Origin: Bacillota bacterium
GTDB lineage: Bacteria; Bacillota; Clostridia; Acetivibrionales; DTU013
Direction: 5' to 3'
Assembly (NCBI GenBank): GCA_023412665.1
Contig: JAEZCA010000023.1
Coordinates: forward strand, 25,940-89,939
Length of the DNA stretch: 64,000 nt
Part shown: positions 8,901-17,809 of the stretch, piece by piece
Layout of the letters: each line of letters starts with the position of its first letter
Numbering within the stretch: position 1 is the stretch's first letter
The notes under the pieces: model-generated
What the model saw: the letters and a program-made list of their open reading frames with translations, nothing else
Told to the model about the DNA's origin: nothing
Databases searched by the model: none
Program-made: the position numbers and the translations under genes

Positions 8901-9566
8901 ATGAGCACAAGGGAGAAGATCTTAGAGACGGCAATAGAGCTGTTTTCAAAGCATGGCTTCAATGATGTGTCTGTCCGTGATATAACCGGAGCAGTAGGGA
9001 TAAAGGAAAGCTCGCTTTATAATCATTTTGGCAGCAAGCAGCAGATACTCGACGAAATTTTCAACTATCTCGACCGGGAGTTCAGCAGTATGACCATACC
9101 GGAGGACGAGGCAGCAAAGCTGATCGAGGGGATGGATCCGGAACAGTTTATGGATATATGCATCATGAACTTCAAAATGTACTTCGGGAAGCCCAAGCTG
9201 ATGAAAATCTGGAGGATCGTTTCAATAGAACGGTTCAGAAATGCGCGGGCAAATGATTTTTTCATAAAGCACCTCATTGATTATCCAATACAATACCAGT
9301 CCAATGTCTTTGAAGCTATGAAAAAAAAGGGGAGTATAGCTGATGCAGATCCCAGGGTTTTGGCCCGGGCTTTTTATTCGTTCATCCTCTTCATATATAT
9401 GCGTTACTTCGAAGTGGACAGCAGTGAATACTCTCTTGCTGAAGCGGATGGAGAGGTAACGAAGGCTGAGCTTCAAAACGCAGTAAATCCGGTTGACAGC
9501 CCTGAGATACAGGAAATGATAAAAGCCCATATGGAATTACTGAGCAAAATTATCAAAAAAGCGTAA
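8901..9566 (+). CDS. TetR/AcrR-family transcriptional regulator
   Basis: 221 residues. The N-terminal TetR helix-turn-helix is clear (TREKILETAIELFSKHGF, then VRDITGAVGIKESSLYNHFG, about residues 2-50), followed by a divergent ligand-binding domain. The start was placed at 8901, 4 bases after the GAGGAGGTG site; an upstream in-frame ATG (8886) overlaps the previous gene and would hide that site. It starts one base after the reductase stop, so the two are one operon. It probably represses its own operon through the paired palindromes at 8034-8077 and may also act on the ABC exporter downstream (inference). The stop codon lies inside a dispersed palindromic repeat (9561-9586). Confidence 0.93.
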   Translation: MSTREKILETAIELFSKHGFNDVSVRDITGAVGIKESSLYNHFGSKQQILDEIFNYLDREFSSMTIPEDEAAKLIEGMDPEQFMDICIMNFKMYFGKPKLMKIWRIVSIERFRNARANDFFIKHLIDYPIQYQSNVFEAMKKKGSIADADPRVLARAFYSFILFIYMRYFEVDSSEYSLAEADGEVTKAELQNAVNPVDSPEIQEMIKAHMELLSKIIKKA

Positions 9567-9586
9567 TTTGCGAAGTAAATTATCGC
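9561..9586. repeat. 26-bp dispersed palindromic repeat, copy 1
   Basis: A hairpin-forming sequence reading GCGTAATTTGC, a short centre, then AAATTATCGC. A second copy with 24 of 26 identical bases is at 30585-30610. This copy supplies the stop codon of the TetR gene. Confidence 0.6.
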
Positions 9587-9631
9587 TAAATAGCTATCTT
9601 AAGTTTCTTTAATAGGCTATTGGTTTGAATG

Positions 9632-9680
9632 GTGCCTGAATGTAAATGTTCAGATACATTAAGGCACTATTATTATGTTT
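9632..9680 (+). terminator. Rho-independent terminator after the TetR operon
   Basis: GTGCCT (9632-9637) pairs with AGGCAC (9662-9667) and AATGTA pairs with TACATT inside, separated by one mismatch. The stem is followed by the T-rich tail TATTATTATGTTT. Confidence 0.65.
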
Positions 9681-9783
9681 AAAAGCCAGTTCTGATATGG
9701 TAAAATATTGTGAGAATTTGTGCATAGTTTTAACATATGTATATTAAAGCCACAGCATGTACATACATTGAAACAGAGGTAAT

Positions 9784-10521
9784 ATGAACGATATCGCTAT
9801 AGAGGTCAGAAAACTTACAAAAAAATATGGGAAAATCACAGCGCTTTCAGAGCTGACGCTGGACATAGAGAAAGGTGAGATATTTGGACTTTTTGGGCCG
9901 AATGGAGCAGGAAAATCAACCTTTATATCGATCCTTGCCACGATCTGTAAGCCGACCTCGGGCGACATTCTTGTAAACGGCCACAGTGTCTGCAGTCAGC
10001 CGGACAAGGTCAAGAGGCTGATAGGCTTTGTACCCCAGGACATTGCATTGTATCCCATGCTTTCCGGCAGGGACAATCTGGACTTTTGGGCAGGCATTTA
10101 TGGGTTGAGGGGTAAGCTCAGGAAGGAAAGGATCGAAGAGGCTGTTGCCGTGACAAGGCTTGAAGGAAGGATAAGGGACAGGGTGTCGGAGTATTCAGGC
10201 GGAATGAAGCGCAGACTCAATATCGCTGTTTCATTGATACATCATCCGGAGATACTTGTGATGGATGAACCGACAGTGGGGGTAGATATACAATCGCGCA
10301 GATACATACTGGATATGCTGGACAGTCTGAGAAAGGATGGCAGGACAATTTTGTTCACAAGCCATTATACCGACGAACTGGAAACTCTGTGTGACAGAAT
10401 CGCTGTTATGGACAAAGGTAAACTGCTGGCATCAAATCCGGCAGCAGAGCTTAAAAGCGTTTATGGTGCAGACAGCCTGGAAGCTGTACTGCAAAAGCTG
10501 TCGATGGATAGGGAAGGTTAA
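9784..10521 (+). CDS. ABC-2 type exporter, ATP-binding protein
   Basis: 245 residues with a complete ABC cassette: Walker A GPNGAGKS (38-45), signature SGGMKRR (138-144), Walker B ILVMDEP (157-163) and a switch histidine in FTSHYTDELE. This sequence type (CcmA/DrrA-like) drives export and not import. The start ATG follows AGAGGT. It is followed without a gap by a membrane-anchored protein and two ABC-2 permeases, so it is the motor of that exporter. The cargo (drug, lipid, peptide or glycan) cannot be told. Confidence 0.92.
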   Translation: MNDIAIEVRKLTKKYGKITALSELTLDIEKGEIFGLFGPNGAGKSTFISILATICKPTSGDILVNGHSVCSQPDKVKRLIGFVPQDIALYPMLSGRDNLDFWAGIYGLRGKLRKERIEEAVAVTRLEGRIRDRVSEYSGGMKRRLNIAVSLIHHPEILVMDEPTVGVDIQSRRYILDMLDSLRKDGRTILFTSHYTDELETLCDRIAVMDKGKLLASNPAAELKSVYGADSLEAVLQKLSMDREG

Positions 10522-10533
10522 GGAGTGGAGCAT

Positions 10534-12273
10534 ATGAGCAACAAGAATACAAAAAAAACGATTGCGGTTTTACTGTCCGTTGTGTTTGTAGCAGCACTTG
10601 CGTATGCTATTTATTTGACTGTTATTAAGAAAAGCACTACGGAGATATATCTTGAAGCGGAGAGCAGAAATTTTGAAAGAATAGTTAACAAAGCAGAAGA
10701 GTATTATACTTCGCTTTTGGATAAACAGAAGCCATATATGAATGAACCCAGCAGGAGCCGTACCGAGATAACCGCTGACCTAACCGGCGGAGCAGAGCTA
10801 TTTGGGCTTCAGGATGGAGGACAGCTATCGGGGATACTAAATAAAACAAAGCTCATTATAGACACCCGAAGACAGCCCCAAAAGGAGATATCTTCAACAG
10901 AAGCTAGTCTACTGCTTGAAAAAGCGCCGTTCCTGAATGCTGAGCTATACGCGGACAATAAAACCATATGGTTTTCCGTACCTGACATCATGCCATCCCG
11001 ATATTTCAGTTCGGAGCGGGATCAGCTCAACGACCTGTATGACAGATTTTCCATACCTGTTAAGCCAGCGGATACGATTACCGGCGTAAAAATAGCCAGG
11101 AGCCTTGTCTTCGACAAGGAACCCTTGACGACCTCTGCAAAAAAGCTGGGTGGCATTTTTACCGAATATTTTACCGACGAGACTGTCACATATAATGGCA
11201 AATATAATTTCACAGCAGGCGAAAAGACGATCGAGGGTGATGAAATGCACATCTCTCTCAACGAGGAAAAGGCCTCATCCCTTTTTAAGGAATTGCTTAC
11301 AGCAGTATCGGAAGATGAGGTGCTGCTGAAACACGTTTACGGCAGTTACGCCAATGTGTCCACACTGCTGGATGATGCGGGTCTGTTCCGGCTGTTTGGA
11401 TACATGGATGAAACCGGAATCATGACGCTGAGCGAGTACGAAAGGGAAATAGTTGACAAGCTGAGTGAAAATAAGGATATCGAAGGCTTCAGGAGCCGGC
11501 TGAAACATCTTGCGGCAGATTACCGCCTGAAGGACGGCCTGACTATGAAGGTAGTCGTCGATAAAGACAGGAACATACTGCAACGTGAGATAATTCTGGA
11601 TATCAACAGCACAAAGGGCGGAGCATCCTATAAGATCGATATACTTACCGCCTGCAGCAATGAATTGATTGATGACATCAGAAACAGGAAGATCAGTATT
11701 GCCGTTGTAGAATATGGCGGCGAAGGGGATAAGACCATAGAGCTCACGATAGTTCCCCTGTTTGTAAAGACCGGCGGCACAGGTGCTGATACTGACGGCA
11801 AGGCCGATATCATGTATGCTGTGACCGGTGCAAATGGCATAAGGAATCAGATAGATGCTGACCTGGACTTTTCCGGAGGTATCGATCAGAAAACGCAGCG
11901 AATCAACAAAACAATAAAGTTTAATGCGAAGATAACAGGTGAAACCGGAGAGGGGAACATGAGCGGTACGCTGGACAATATGTCCTGGAGCAATAAAAAG
12001 CTGAAGACTGAAAATAATGTAACAAGCATAGATATCAGTGCCGACCTGCCTTTTCTTAATATAAATGATTTCTCGGCGAAGCTGGGCATAGCAGTTGAGA
12101 ACAGCTTTGGCATAGGCGATTTCTCGCTGCCCGACATGGGGCAGGAGAACGTTACCGACCTGAACGCAGCATCGGACGAGGAACTGAAGAATCTGGAGAT
12201 AGAGATCATGGCCTCATTCGGAGCATTTTATCTGAATAACAGGTACATCTTTGATGCACTGTTCGGCCAATAG
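10534..12273 (+). CDS. Membrane-anchored protein of an ABC-2 exporter operon, function unknown
   Basis: 579 residues, not recognised as a named family. It has one N-terminal membrane segment (about residues 8-30) and then a large region rich in beta strands and polar residues, predicted outside the membrane. The start is at ATG 10534, with AAGGAG 8 bases upstream; a GTG at 10525 is inside the ribosome site. It lies between the ATPase gene and the two permease genes, which suggests a dedicated accessory or periplasm-facing partner of the exporter, perhaps in cargo delivery (inference). The C-terminal half contains repeated D/N-x-S-G type strands. No cysteine lipobox was seen. Confidence 0.8.
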   Translation: MSNKNTKKTIAVLLSVVFVAALAYAIYLTVIKKSTTEIYLEAESRNFERIVNKAEEYYTSLLDKQKPYMNEPSRSRTEITADLTGGAELFGLQDGGQLSGILNKTKLIIDTRRQPQKEISSTEASLLLEKAPFLNAELYADNKTIWFSVPDIMPSRYFSSERDQLNDLYDRFSIPVKPADTITGVKIARSLVFDKEPLTTSAKKLGGIFTEYFTDETVTYNGKYNFTAGEKTIEGDEMHISLNEEKASSLFKELLTAVSEDEVLLKHVYGSYANVSTLLDDAGLFRLFGYMDETGIMTLSEYEREIVDKLSENKDIEGFRSRLKHLAADYRLKDGLTMKVVVDKDRNILQREIILDINSTKGGASYKIDILTACSNELIDDIRNRKISIAVVEYGGEGDKTIELTIVPLFVKTGGTGADTDGKADIMYAVTGANGIRNQIDADLDFSGGIDQKTQRINKTIKFNAKITGETGEGNMSGTLDNMSWSNKKLKTENNVTSIDISADLPFLNINDFSAKLGIAVENSFGIGDFSLPDMGQENVTDLNAASDEELKNLEIEIMASFGAFYLNNRYIFDALFGQ

Positions 12274-12306
12274 AGATAAATTTGGACCGGGGGGAAAATA
12301 CCTGGT

Positions 12307-13515
12307 ATGACTTCGTTCACAGCGCTTCTTAAAAATGATATACGGCTTTTTCTCAGGGATTGGAAGGCGTGTGTGCTGCTTCTGGCCGCACCCCTTGTTT
12401 TCATTTCCTTCTTTGCATACGCTCTCGCTCCTTATCTGGACAAGAGCAGCTTTATCGAACCATTTCCCATAGCCCTGGTGGACAAGGAGGATACCACTCA
12501 GACCAGGATACTTCTCAATCAACTGGAGGAAATCAGCATATTCAGTGAAATACAACGCATGAACGAGCAGGAAGCACTTCGGAGCCTTAAGGATGGTGAA
12601 GTTGGAGGCGTGGTTATAATTCCTGAGGACTTTACAAACAGTATAGCCTTCGGGGAAAACAAGCCTGCCGTCGTGATCGGTAATGGTTCCAAACCCCTTC
12701 AGGCATATATCGTAAAAAATGTCGCTCAAAGTGCGGTCAATCTGATAACTGCGGCCCAGAGCGCCATCAACACAATATGGTATTATGACAATCAGGCGGG
12801 TATCGCAGGTGATGAACTGGACGCCAGATTCAACAGCGCGGTCATGGAGTATATGCTTCAGGCGCTGGCCAGAACTGCTGTGTTTGTAGATATTGAGGCC
12901 GGCGGGCAAAGTAATTTGACGCCTGCAGAGTACTTTACCGCAGCATTGATCGTAGTTTTCATGATGTTTGCCGGGATGCCGGGTATGAAAATGATGGTTA
13001 CCGAAAGAAGCGAGGGGATCACGCTGCGGCTCGCTGCCGCACCGGTCGGCATGTGGAAGGCTGTGCTTTCAAAGCTGATAGTTTCTGTAATGCTTATTGC
13101 AGTTCAGTTTGGCATTATAATATTGATGACATCAAAGATATTCAATAATTACTGGGGAGCGCCCATAGGGGATGTATTGCTGCTGTTTGGAGGGATCGTT
13201 CTGGCTGTCAGTGCATGGTCCGTTTTTATAGCCTCACTGTCTAAATCACCTGCTGCTGCGGATATAATTGGAAATTTAGGGATACTGCTCATGGCGGTAA
13301 TCGGCGGGAGCATATACCCACTGTCATCAATGCCTGGATTTATACGGAAGGCAAGTATGCTGACCATAAACAGATGGGCAATGGATGGTTTTATGGTCCT
13401 GTTCTCAGGCAATAGCCTGGCACATACGGGAGCACATGCGCTCGTGCTGGCTATGATGGGCTTATTGCTGTTTGTGTTTTCTGCCGTCATAATGCGGCTT
13501 GCGAGAAGGAGGTAG
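12307..13515 (+). CDS. ABC-2 type exporter permease (YhgE/LinF-like)
   Basis: 402 residues with one N-terminal membrane helix (about 18-38), a long extracytoplasmic domain (about 40-210) and a C-terminal cluster of five or six membrane helices. This is the ABC2_membrane_3 layout of exporters such as LinF/YhfB. The segment ALVDKEDTTQTRILLNQLEE after the first helix and GSIYPLSSMPGFIRK in the membrane domain are typical. It overlaps the next permease by one base. Together with it, it probably forms the heterodimeric channel for the ATPase encoded at 9784. Confidence 0.9.
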   Translation: MTSFTALLKNDIRLFLRDWKACVLLLAAPLVFISFFAYALAPYLDKSSFIEPFPIALVDKEDTTQTRILLNQLEEISIFSEIQRMNEQEALRSLKDGEVGGVVIIPEDFTNSIAFGENKPAVVIGNGSKPLQAYIVKNVAQSAVNLITAAQSAINTIWYYDNQAGIAGDELDARFNSAVMEYMLQALARTAVFVDIEAGGQSNLTPAEYFTAALIVVFMMFAGMPGMKMMVTERSEGITLRLAAAPVGMWKAVLSKLIVSVMLIAVQFGIIILMTSKIFNNYWGAPIGDVLLLFGGIVLAVSAWSVFIASLSKSPAAADIIGNLGILLMAVIGGSIYPLSSMPGFIRKASMLTINRWAMDGFMVLFSGNSLAHTGAHALVLAMMGLLLFVFSAVIMRLARRR

Positions 13516-14729
13516 TGATCATCAGACTGCTCACAGTTGCTTACTATAAATTGAAAATGCTGCTTGCAGACCGGCTGTTTTTCGCCGCTATGATAATCAT
13601 ACCGCTGCTTATAACCGTCGCTGCCGGATACGCGTTAAGATACGAGAAGCTCAATACCATACCGCTGGCCATTGTGGACGAGGATATGAGCGGCAGCTCT
13701 GCGCTGCTGCTGGACAGGCTTGATGGTAAGGAAGGCATCAGCCTGAAGAGGTCCGGCAGGGAAAATGCCAAGGAGATGCTGGAGAATAATGAAGCCGAGC
13801 AGGTGTACATCATCACCGCCGGCTTTGAGGACAGTATACTGAAGGGCGAGAGCGAAGGCCTTATAGAAATGTACAGCTCACCTTCCTCGTATTCCGAAGG
13901 CTTTACCCGGGAGGTCGTTGCAGCTGAGGCCATAAGGATCATAATGGCGAACACGGCAGCCGATAATGTACTGCAGAAATATGAAGAGCTCGGCATAGAG
14001 AAGGATGGAGGTTTCAGAGAAGAGGTGACTGCTTATGCAGACACATTCTGGGAGCCGGAGCCCATTTTTACAATAGACTACAGGGAAATAAAGGGGGACG
14101 CTGTCGAAACCGTGAAACGCGTGTCGTTGCCTGCTGCGTCTGCTTCTTCCACCGGATTGATCATAGCCTTCATAATGTTTTTCATGCTTTTCAGCAGCGG
14201 ATGGCTCATTGAGGAAAGGACAAACGGTACGATCAAAAGGCTCGGAGCCGGAGACAGGGCTCTTGCCGTGTCGTTCCAGGGCAGCGTGCTGGCGTTGTTT
14301 GCCGCAGGAACGCTCCAAATATTGATGTTTAGCATTGTGCTTAAGCTTCTTTTTGGCATTGTCCTGTTCACAGGCATCTATTCATATCTTGTACTGGCAG
14401 CCTACCTTCTGGCGGTTATTAGCATCAGCTTGTTTCTTTCATCTGTTTTAAAAACTCAGACACAGCTCCAGGCAGGCGCTCCCGTTGTTGCACTGCTGTC
14501 AGGGTTTGCCGGAGGCTGCTTCTGGAATTTCATAGAAATGCCTGAGCGGATCAGGCTTTTGTCGCTGCTTACCCCTCAAGGATGGGCACTTGATGCTGTA
14601 AACGCTCTGTTGCTGGATCCGGGTGATGTTTCTGCCGCTGCCATGCCCCTTGTGGTACTTTTTTCAGTATCGCTGGTTTTATTACCGGTTAGTTATGTTA
14701 TAATAAATACACAGCTCAGACGGGCATAA
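13515..14729 (+). CDS. ABC-2 type exporter permease, second subunit
   Basis: 404 residues, a paralogue of the preceding permease with the same layout: N-terminal helix (about 20-38), external domain with AIVDEDMSGSSALLLDRLDG, then a helical C-terminal block. The GTG start at 13515 overlaps the previous stop by one base and sits very close to an AAGGAGG site, so translation is probably coupled. The family is clear; the cargo is unknown. Confidence 0.9.
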   Translation: MIIRLLTVAYYKLKMLLADRLFFAAMIIIPLLITVAAGYALRYEKLNTIPLAIVDEDMSGSSALLLDRLDGKEGISLKRSGRENAKEMLENNEAEQVYIITAGFEDSILKGESEGLIEMYSSPSSYSEGFTREVVAAEAIRIIMANTAADNVLQKYEELGIEKDGGFREEVTAYADTFWEPEPIFTIDYREIKGDAVETVKRVSLPAASASSTGLIIAFIMFFMLFSSGWLIEERTNGTIKRLGAGDRALAVSFQGSVLALFAAGTLQILMFSIVLKLLFGIVLFTGIYSYLVLAAYLLAVISISLFLSSVLKTQTQLQAGAPVVALLSGFAGGCFWNFIEMPERIRLLSLLTPQGWALDAVNALLLDPGDVSAAAMPLVVLFSVSLVLLPVSYVIINTQLRRA

Positions 14730-14813
14730 ACATTGCCCGGATTGGTTGAGTGCCGAGCCCGGACAGGTAATACGCAGCTCAAGCAAAAGAAAAGGCAATC
14801 CAGAGGAGATTTT

Positions 14814-15479
14814 ATGAACGATAAAAAATCTAAGCTGTTGGATATTTTGGCGTTTCCGAAGAGAAGCTTTGAGAACCTGACAGATAACAAAAAGACATTG
14901 TTTGCGGGAATAGTGCTGATAGGCGCCGTTGACCTGCTGCTGCCGGATGTGGTGTACATTTTCAAGACATTGTTTTCCGGAAAACAGACTGCTGACATTA
15001 TCTACAATGCGTGTATGATGGCTGTGATAATATTGCTGCTGGGCCTTATTGATGTTTTTTGCATCTCTGTGCCGTTCTTTGATATTTTCAGGGCGCTGAA
15101 AATAAGGGAACTAAAAATAAGCCAGAATTCGGATTTGAAGGTGGATCAGTCAGCAGATCTCAAGCCGTCATATATAAAGGTCATGAAGATATACATAATG
15201 ACACATTTTATAATAACTCCTATAACTACAGCATTTTATTTTGCTGTATCAGGCTATATCAATGACAGCCCTGATTGGCTGGTGAATCTGGCGGTAATGT
15301 TTACGTTGGTAATAAATATATGGTTTTCAGCAATAATCGCAAGGGGCATAAATACTATTTTCCGGTTCAGCCCCTTGTTCAACAGGCTGACATTCATTAT
15401 CGTATACATTTGGAATTTCCTTTTTGGCACTGTGTTCTCTGAAATGATCGTAAAATGGTTGATGAGGCTGTTCAGGTGA
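14814..15479 (+). CDS. Multi-span membrane protein (possibly Yip1-like), function unknown
   Basis: 221 residues with about five hydrophobic helices (near 33-52, 62-85, 120-142, 153-172 and 185-207). The opening FPKRSFENLTDNKKTLFAG resembles bacterial Yip1-domain proteins, but the match is weak. The start was chosen at 14814, after AGAGGAG, because the 27 residues upstream in frame have no ribosome site. It follows the two ABC-2 permeases and precedes a secreted glycosidase, so it probably belongs to the same unit. No catalytic motif is seen. Confidence 0.7.
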   Translation: MNDKKSKLLDILAFPKRSFENLTDNKKTLFAGIVLIGAVDLLLPDVVYIFKTLFSGKQTADIIYNACMMAVIILLLGLIDVFCISVPFFDIFRALKIRELKISQNSDLKVDQSADLKPSYIKVMKIYIMTHFIITPITTAFYFAVSGYINDSPDWLVNLAVMFTLVINIWFSAIIARGINTIFRFSPLFNRLTFIIVYIWNFLFGTVFSEMIVKWLMRLFR

Positions 15480-15503
15480 TCATTTATCAGCGGGGGTGAT
15501 TTA

Positions 15504-17105
15504 TTGAACAGAAAGAGTTATTTATTTCTGGCACTGAGTTTCCTGCTCCTTTTTATACAGCCGGTGGGAGCTGTTGCTTCCGATATACAAGGTTTACCGG
15601 CAGATGAGCTGCTGGATCAACTGACTATATTTGACCGTGACAGCTCCATTGTTTTTAACAAAAACATCTGGGTCCAGTGGGACAGCAGAGTCAAATCAAT
15701 AAAGCCAGAAATAAAGGATAGCGTGCTTTTTGTTCCAATGAGACAAGCTGTGAGTCTTTTGGGAGGCACATTCAATTATGACGGTAAAATAATGGAGGCT
15801 ACCGCTGTTGTCAACGGCAGGCCAATGACCGCAAAGCTTGGCAGCAGTGAACTGAAAGCAGGCGGCAGCACAATTCTGATGGATTCAAATGTCCAACTCA
15901 TAAAAGGATACCTGTACATTCCGATCAACGGCATAGCTGATGCGGCAGGCATGAAGTTATATAATGACAGTACCGGCCTGACCGTCCTCTATGATGCATC
16001 AAAGAATGTTGAAATAAAAGCCCTTAAAAAGATATGTGCGGATGTTGATAAATATTTTTCGACAAAGGCAATGGACTTTAAGGCTGTCGAACTGAAGATT
16101 TCAACCGGTACTAAAAAGGTCAATGTCATAACTATAAATCCAAAGCACCCTCAAATAAAAATAACTGCAGATCTGCCGGATACAAAGCTGAATACTACCA
16201 GAAATTTTGAGGTAATGGCTAAGGCTAAAAATGCGTCGGCCGCTGTAAACGCAAATTTCATTTCCGGGTACGGCCCTGTGAAGGACCCTGTCGGCAACCT
16301 GATGATCAACGGCAAGCTGGTCTACGGGCAGAGCGGGATCACAAACATCGGCTTTAATAAAAACAGGGATATAATTTTTGCCAATCCGGGGACCTTTGCC
16401 ACAGGCAGCGCAGATGGCAAGAAGGAGAACATAGCACAGGGCCCAGGCAAATTTGAATACAATCATTGGGCATGCTATGAGATAAATACACTTTCACAAA
16501 ACCAGAGCAACAACATTCTTTATACCCCTGAGAGAGGGGACAAGATCGACATCACGTCGGTGGGTTATGTGGCTGTCGTTAGAAACGGCGTAGTTGTATC
16601 AAACAAGCTTATGGCCCCAGGTACAAGCGTCGACATTCCAAAGGATGGATATGTGGTTTATATAGGCAAGGTTGAGGGAGACAAGTGGAAGGCAAACCTG
16701 TCGCTGGCTGTCGGAAGGAAGGTAGACTATGAGTACACCATCAGGAGCAACAACAATGAAGCCTTCAAATGGGAGGACATGGACTATGTTATAGCCGGCG
16801 GCCCGGACCTCGTACTTGGCGGAGAGATACAGCCACCCACGACTAATCCCATCTTTACCGGTCCTAAACATACTACACTGTCAGCTTACAGAACGGCTAT
16901 CGGGGTCACAAAGGAAGGAATGCTGCTGCTGGTCAGTGTGCCGAATGTAAAGATCAGTGAGCTGAAGGAAATTATGAAGGGTCTTGGCGCATGGAATGCC
17001 GTTAACTTTGACGGAGGAGCCTCCACCGGGATGTACTATAACGGCAAAGTGATCACCAGGCCAGGCAGGGAACTTGCTACTGTTCTATACGTCACAATGG
17101 AATAA
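15504..17105 (+). CDS. Secreted phosphodiester glycosidase with copper-amine-oxidase-like N-domain
   Basis: 533 residues from a TTG start after GGGGGTGAT. A signal peptide covers residues 1-26. A copper amine oxidase N-terminal-like domain (about 40-165, with VPMRQAVSLLGGTFNYDG) is common on clostridial wall proteins. The C-terminal NAGPA-type phosphodiester glycosidase domain (about 215-533) has NANFISGYGP and the conserved end NFDGGASTGMYYNG. This family removes sugar residues linked through phosphodiesters, as in GlcNAc-1-P decorations or teichoic-acid-like polymers. It is the last gene of the exporter block, linking that block to the cell envelope (inference). Confidence 0.88.
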   Translation: MNRKSYLFLALSFLLLFIQPVGAVASDIQGLPADELLDQLTIFDRDSSIVFNKNIWVQWDSRVKSIKPEIKDSVLFVPMRQAVSLLGGTFNYDGKIMEATAVVNGRPMTAKLGSSELKAGGSTILMDSNVQLIKGYLYIPINGIADAAGMKLYNDSTGLTVLYDASKNVEIKALKKICADVDKYFSTKAMDFKAVELKISTGTKKVNVITINPKHPQIKITADLPDTKLNTTRNFEVMAKAKNASAAVNANFISGYGPVKDPVGNLMINGKLVYGQSGITNIGFNKNRDIIFANPGTFATGSADGKKENIAQGPGKFEYNHWACYEINTLSQNQSNNILYTPERGDKIDITSVGYVAVVRNGVVVSNKLMAPGTSVDIPKDGYVVYIGKVEGDKWKANLSLAVGRKVDYEYTIRSNNNEAFKWEDMDYVIAGGPDLVLGGEIQPPTTNPIFTGPKHTTLSAYRTAIGVTKEGMLLLVSVPNVKISELKEIMKGLGAWNAVNFDGGASTGMYYNGKVITRPGRELATVLYVTME

Positions 17106-17140
17106 GGGTGGGAGCTCAATTGCATCGTGCATAATGGGGC

Positions 17141-17291
17141 AAGGTGTGCAAAAAAGTGGTCTTCTGGGCACAAGATACTATTCAAATGTCGACATAACTC
17201 TTCAATTCCCATATTATGTTGTATTCCCATAGAATAATTCCCATAAATTCAACGTTATCGCGCCCAGATGATTAAGTTTTTGCACACCCTT
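17141..17291. mobile_element. MITE-like element with about 30-bp imperfect terminal inverted repeats
   Basis: The left end starts AAGGTGTGCAAAAA and runs to CTGGGC (17141-17168). The right end (17262-17291) is its imperfect reverse complement, ending TTTTTGCACACCCTT. The 151-bp interior is A/T-rich with no ORF. A partial right end recurs at 41800-41826. No transposase is encoded, so this would be a non-autonomous insertion or its relic. Confidence 0.55.
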
Positions 17292-17414
17292 ATATCGGCT
17301 AGCGGAGATAATTACGGTTGGAAAAAGTTTTCACACGAAGAACGTGCTTTGCCGCTCCATAACAGTTGTCAAATTACTGAAGTTGGGCTATAATACAATA
17401 GCAAGGCGAAAAAT

Positions 17415-17489
17415 GTCCCGGTGGCCTAATGGATAAGGTAATGGATTCCGGTTCCATTGATGCGGGTTCGATTCCTGTCCGGGACGCCA
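17415..17489 (+). tRNA. tRNA-Arg (anticodon CCG)
   Basis: A complete cloverleaf with encoded CCA. Acceptor GTCCCGG pairs with CCGGGAC, the anticodon stem ATGGA/TCCAT carries loop TTCCGGT (anticodon CCG, codon CGG), and the T loop is TTCGATT. It is followed directly by a terminator. Confidence 0.95.
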
Positions 17490-17494
17490 GATAA

Positions 17495-17536
17495 GAGAGG
17501 CTTTCGTTGTGAACAGCAGCGGGGCTCTCTTTTTTT
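17495..17536 (+). terminator. Terminator of tRNA-Arg
   Basis: AGAG at the start pairs with CTCT at the end of the hairpin (17495-17530, with an internal mismatch), followed by a run of seven T. Confidence 0.7.
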
Positions 17537-17809
17537 ATAGTCATATCAGCCTGATGTTCCTGTAACTGCCTATAAGCTGTAACATAAATTTGTTGTAGGC
17601 TTGGTAAAATACATCAAAACTTAAATACCTCCTCTTGATTTTATCTTCAAAATCATAGGATGTATTTAGTATGATAAAGGTAAGGATCGAAAAAAAACCG
17701 AAATTCAAGATAGCCGGAAGGAAAGTATGGATATTCGTGGATTATTACTATGAGATTATGATAAAATAACTCAAAGCAGTTAATAACCGATGAAGACGGT
17801 AGATATAGA
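17537..17809. other. Intergenic stretch without recognisable gene
   Basis: A/T-rich sequence between the tRNA-Arg terminator and dusB. The only structure seen is a 9-bp inverted repeat, AAATACATC (17607-17615) with GATGTATTT (17659-17667). It must contain the dusB promoter, but no convincing -35/-10 pair was found. Confidence 0.5.

Noticed and set aside
12214..12909. 231-residue ORF antisense to the exporter genes
   Set aside because: It crosses two real genes in the opposite strand and shows no family features.
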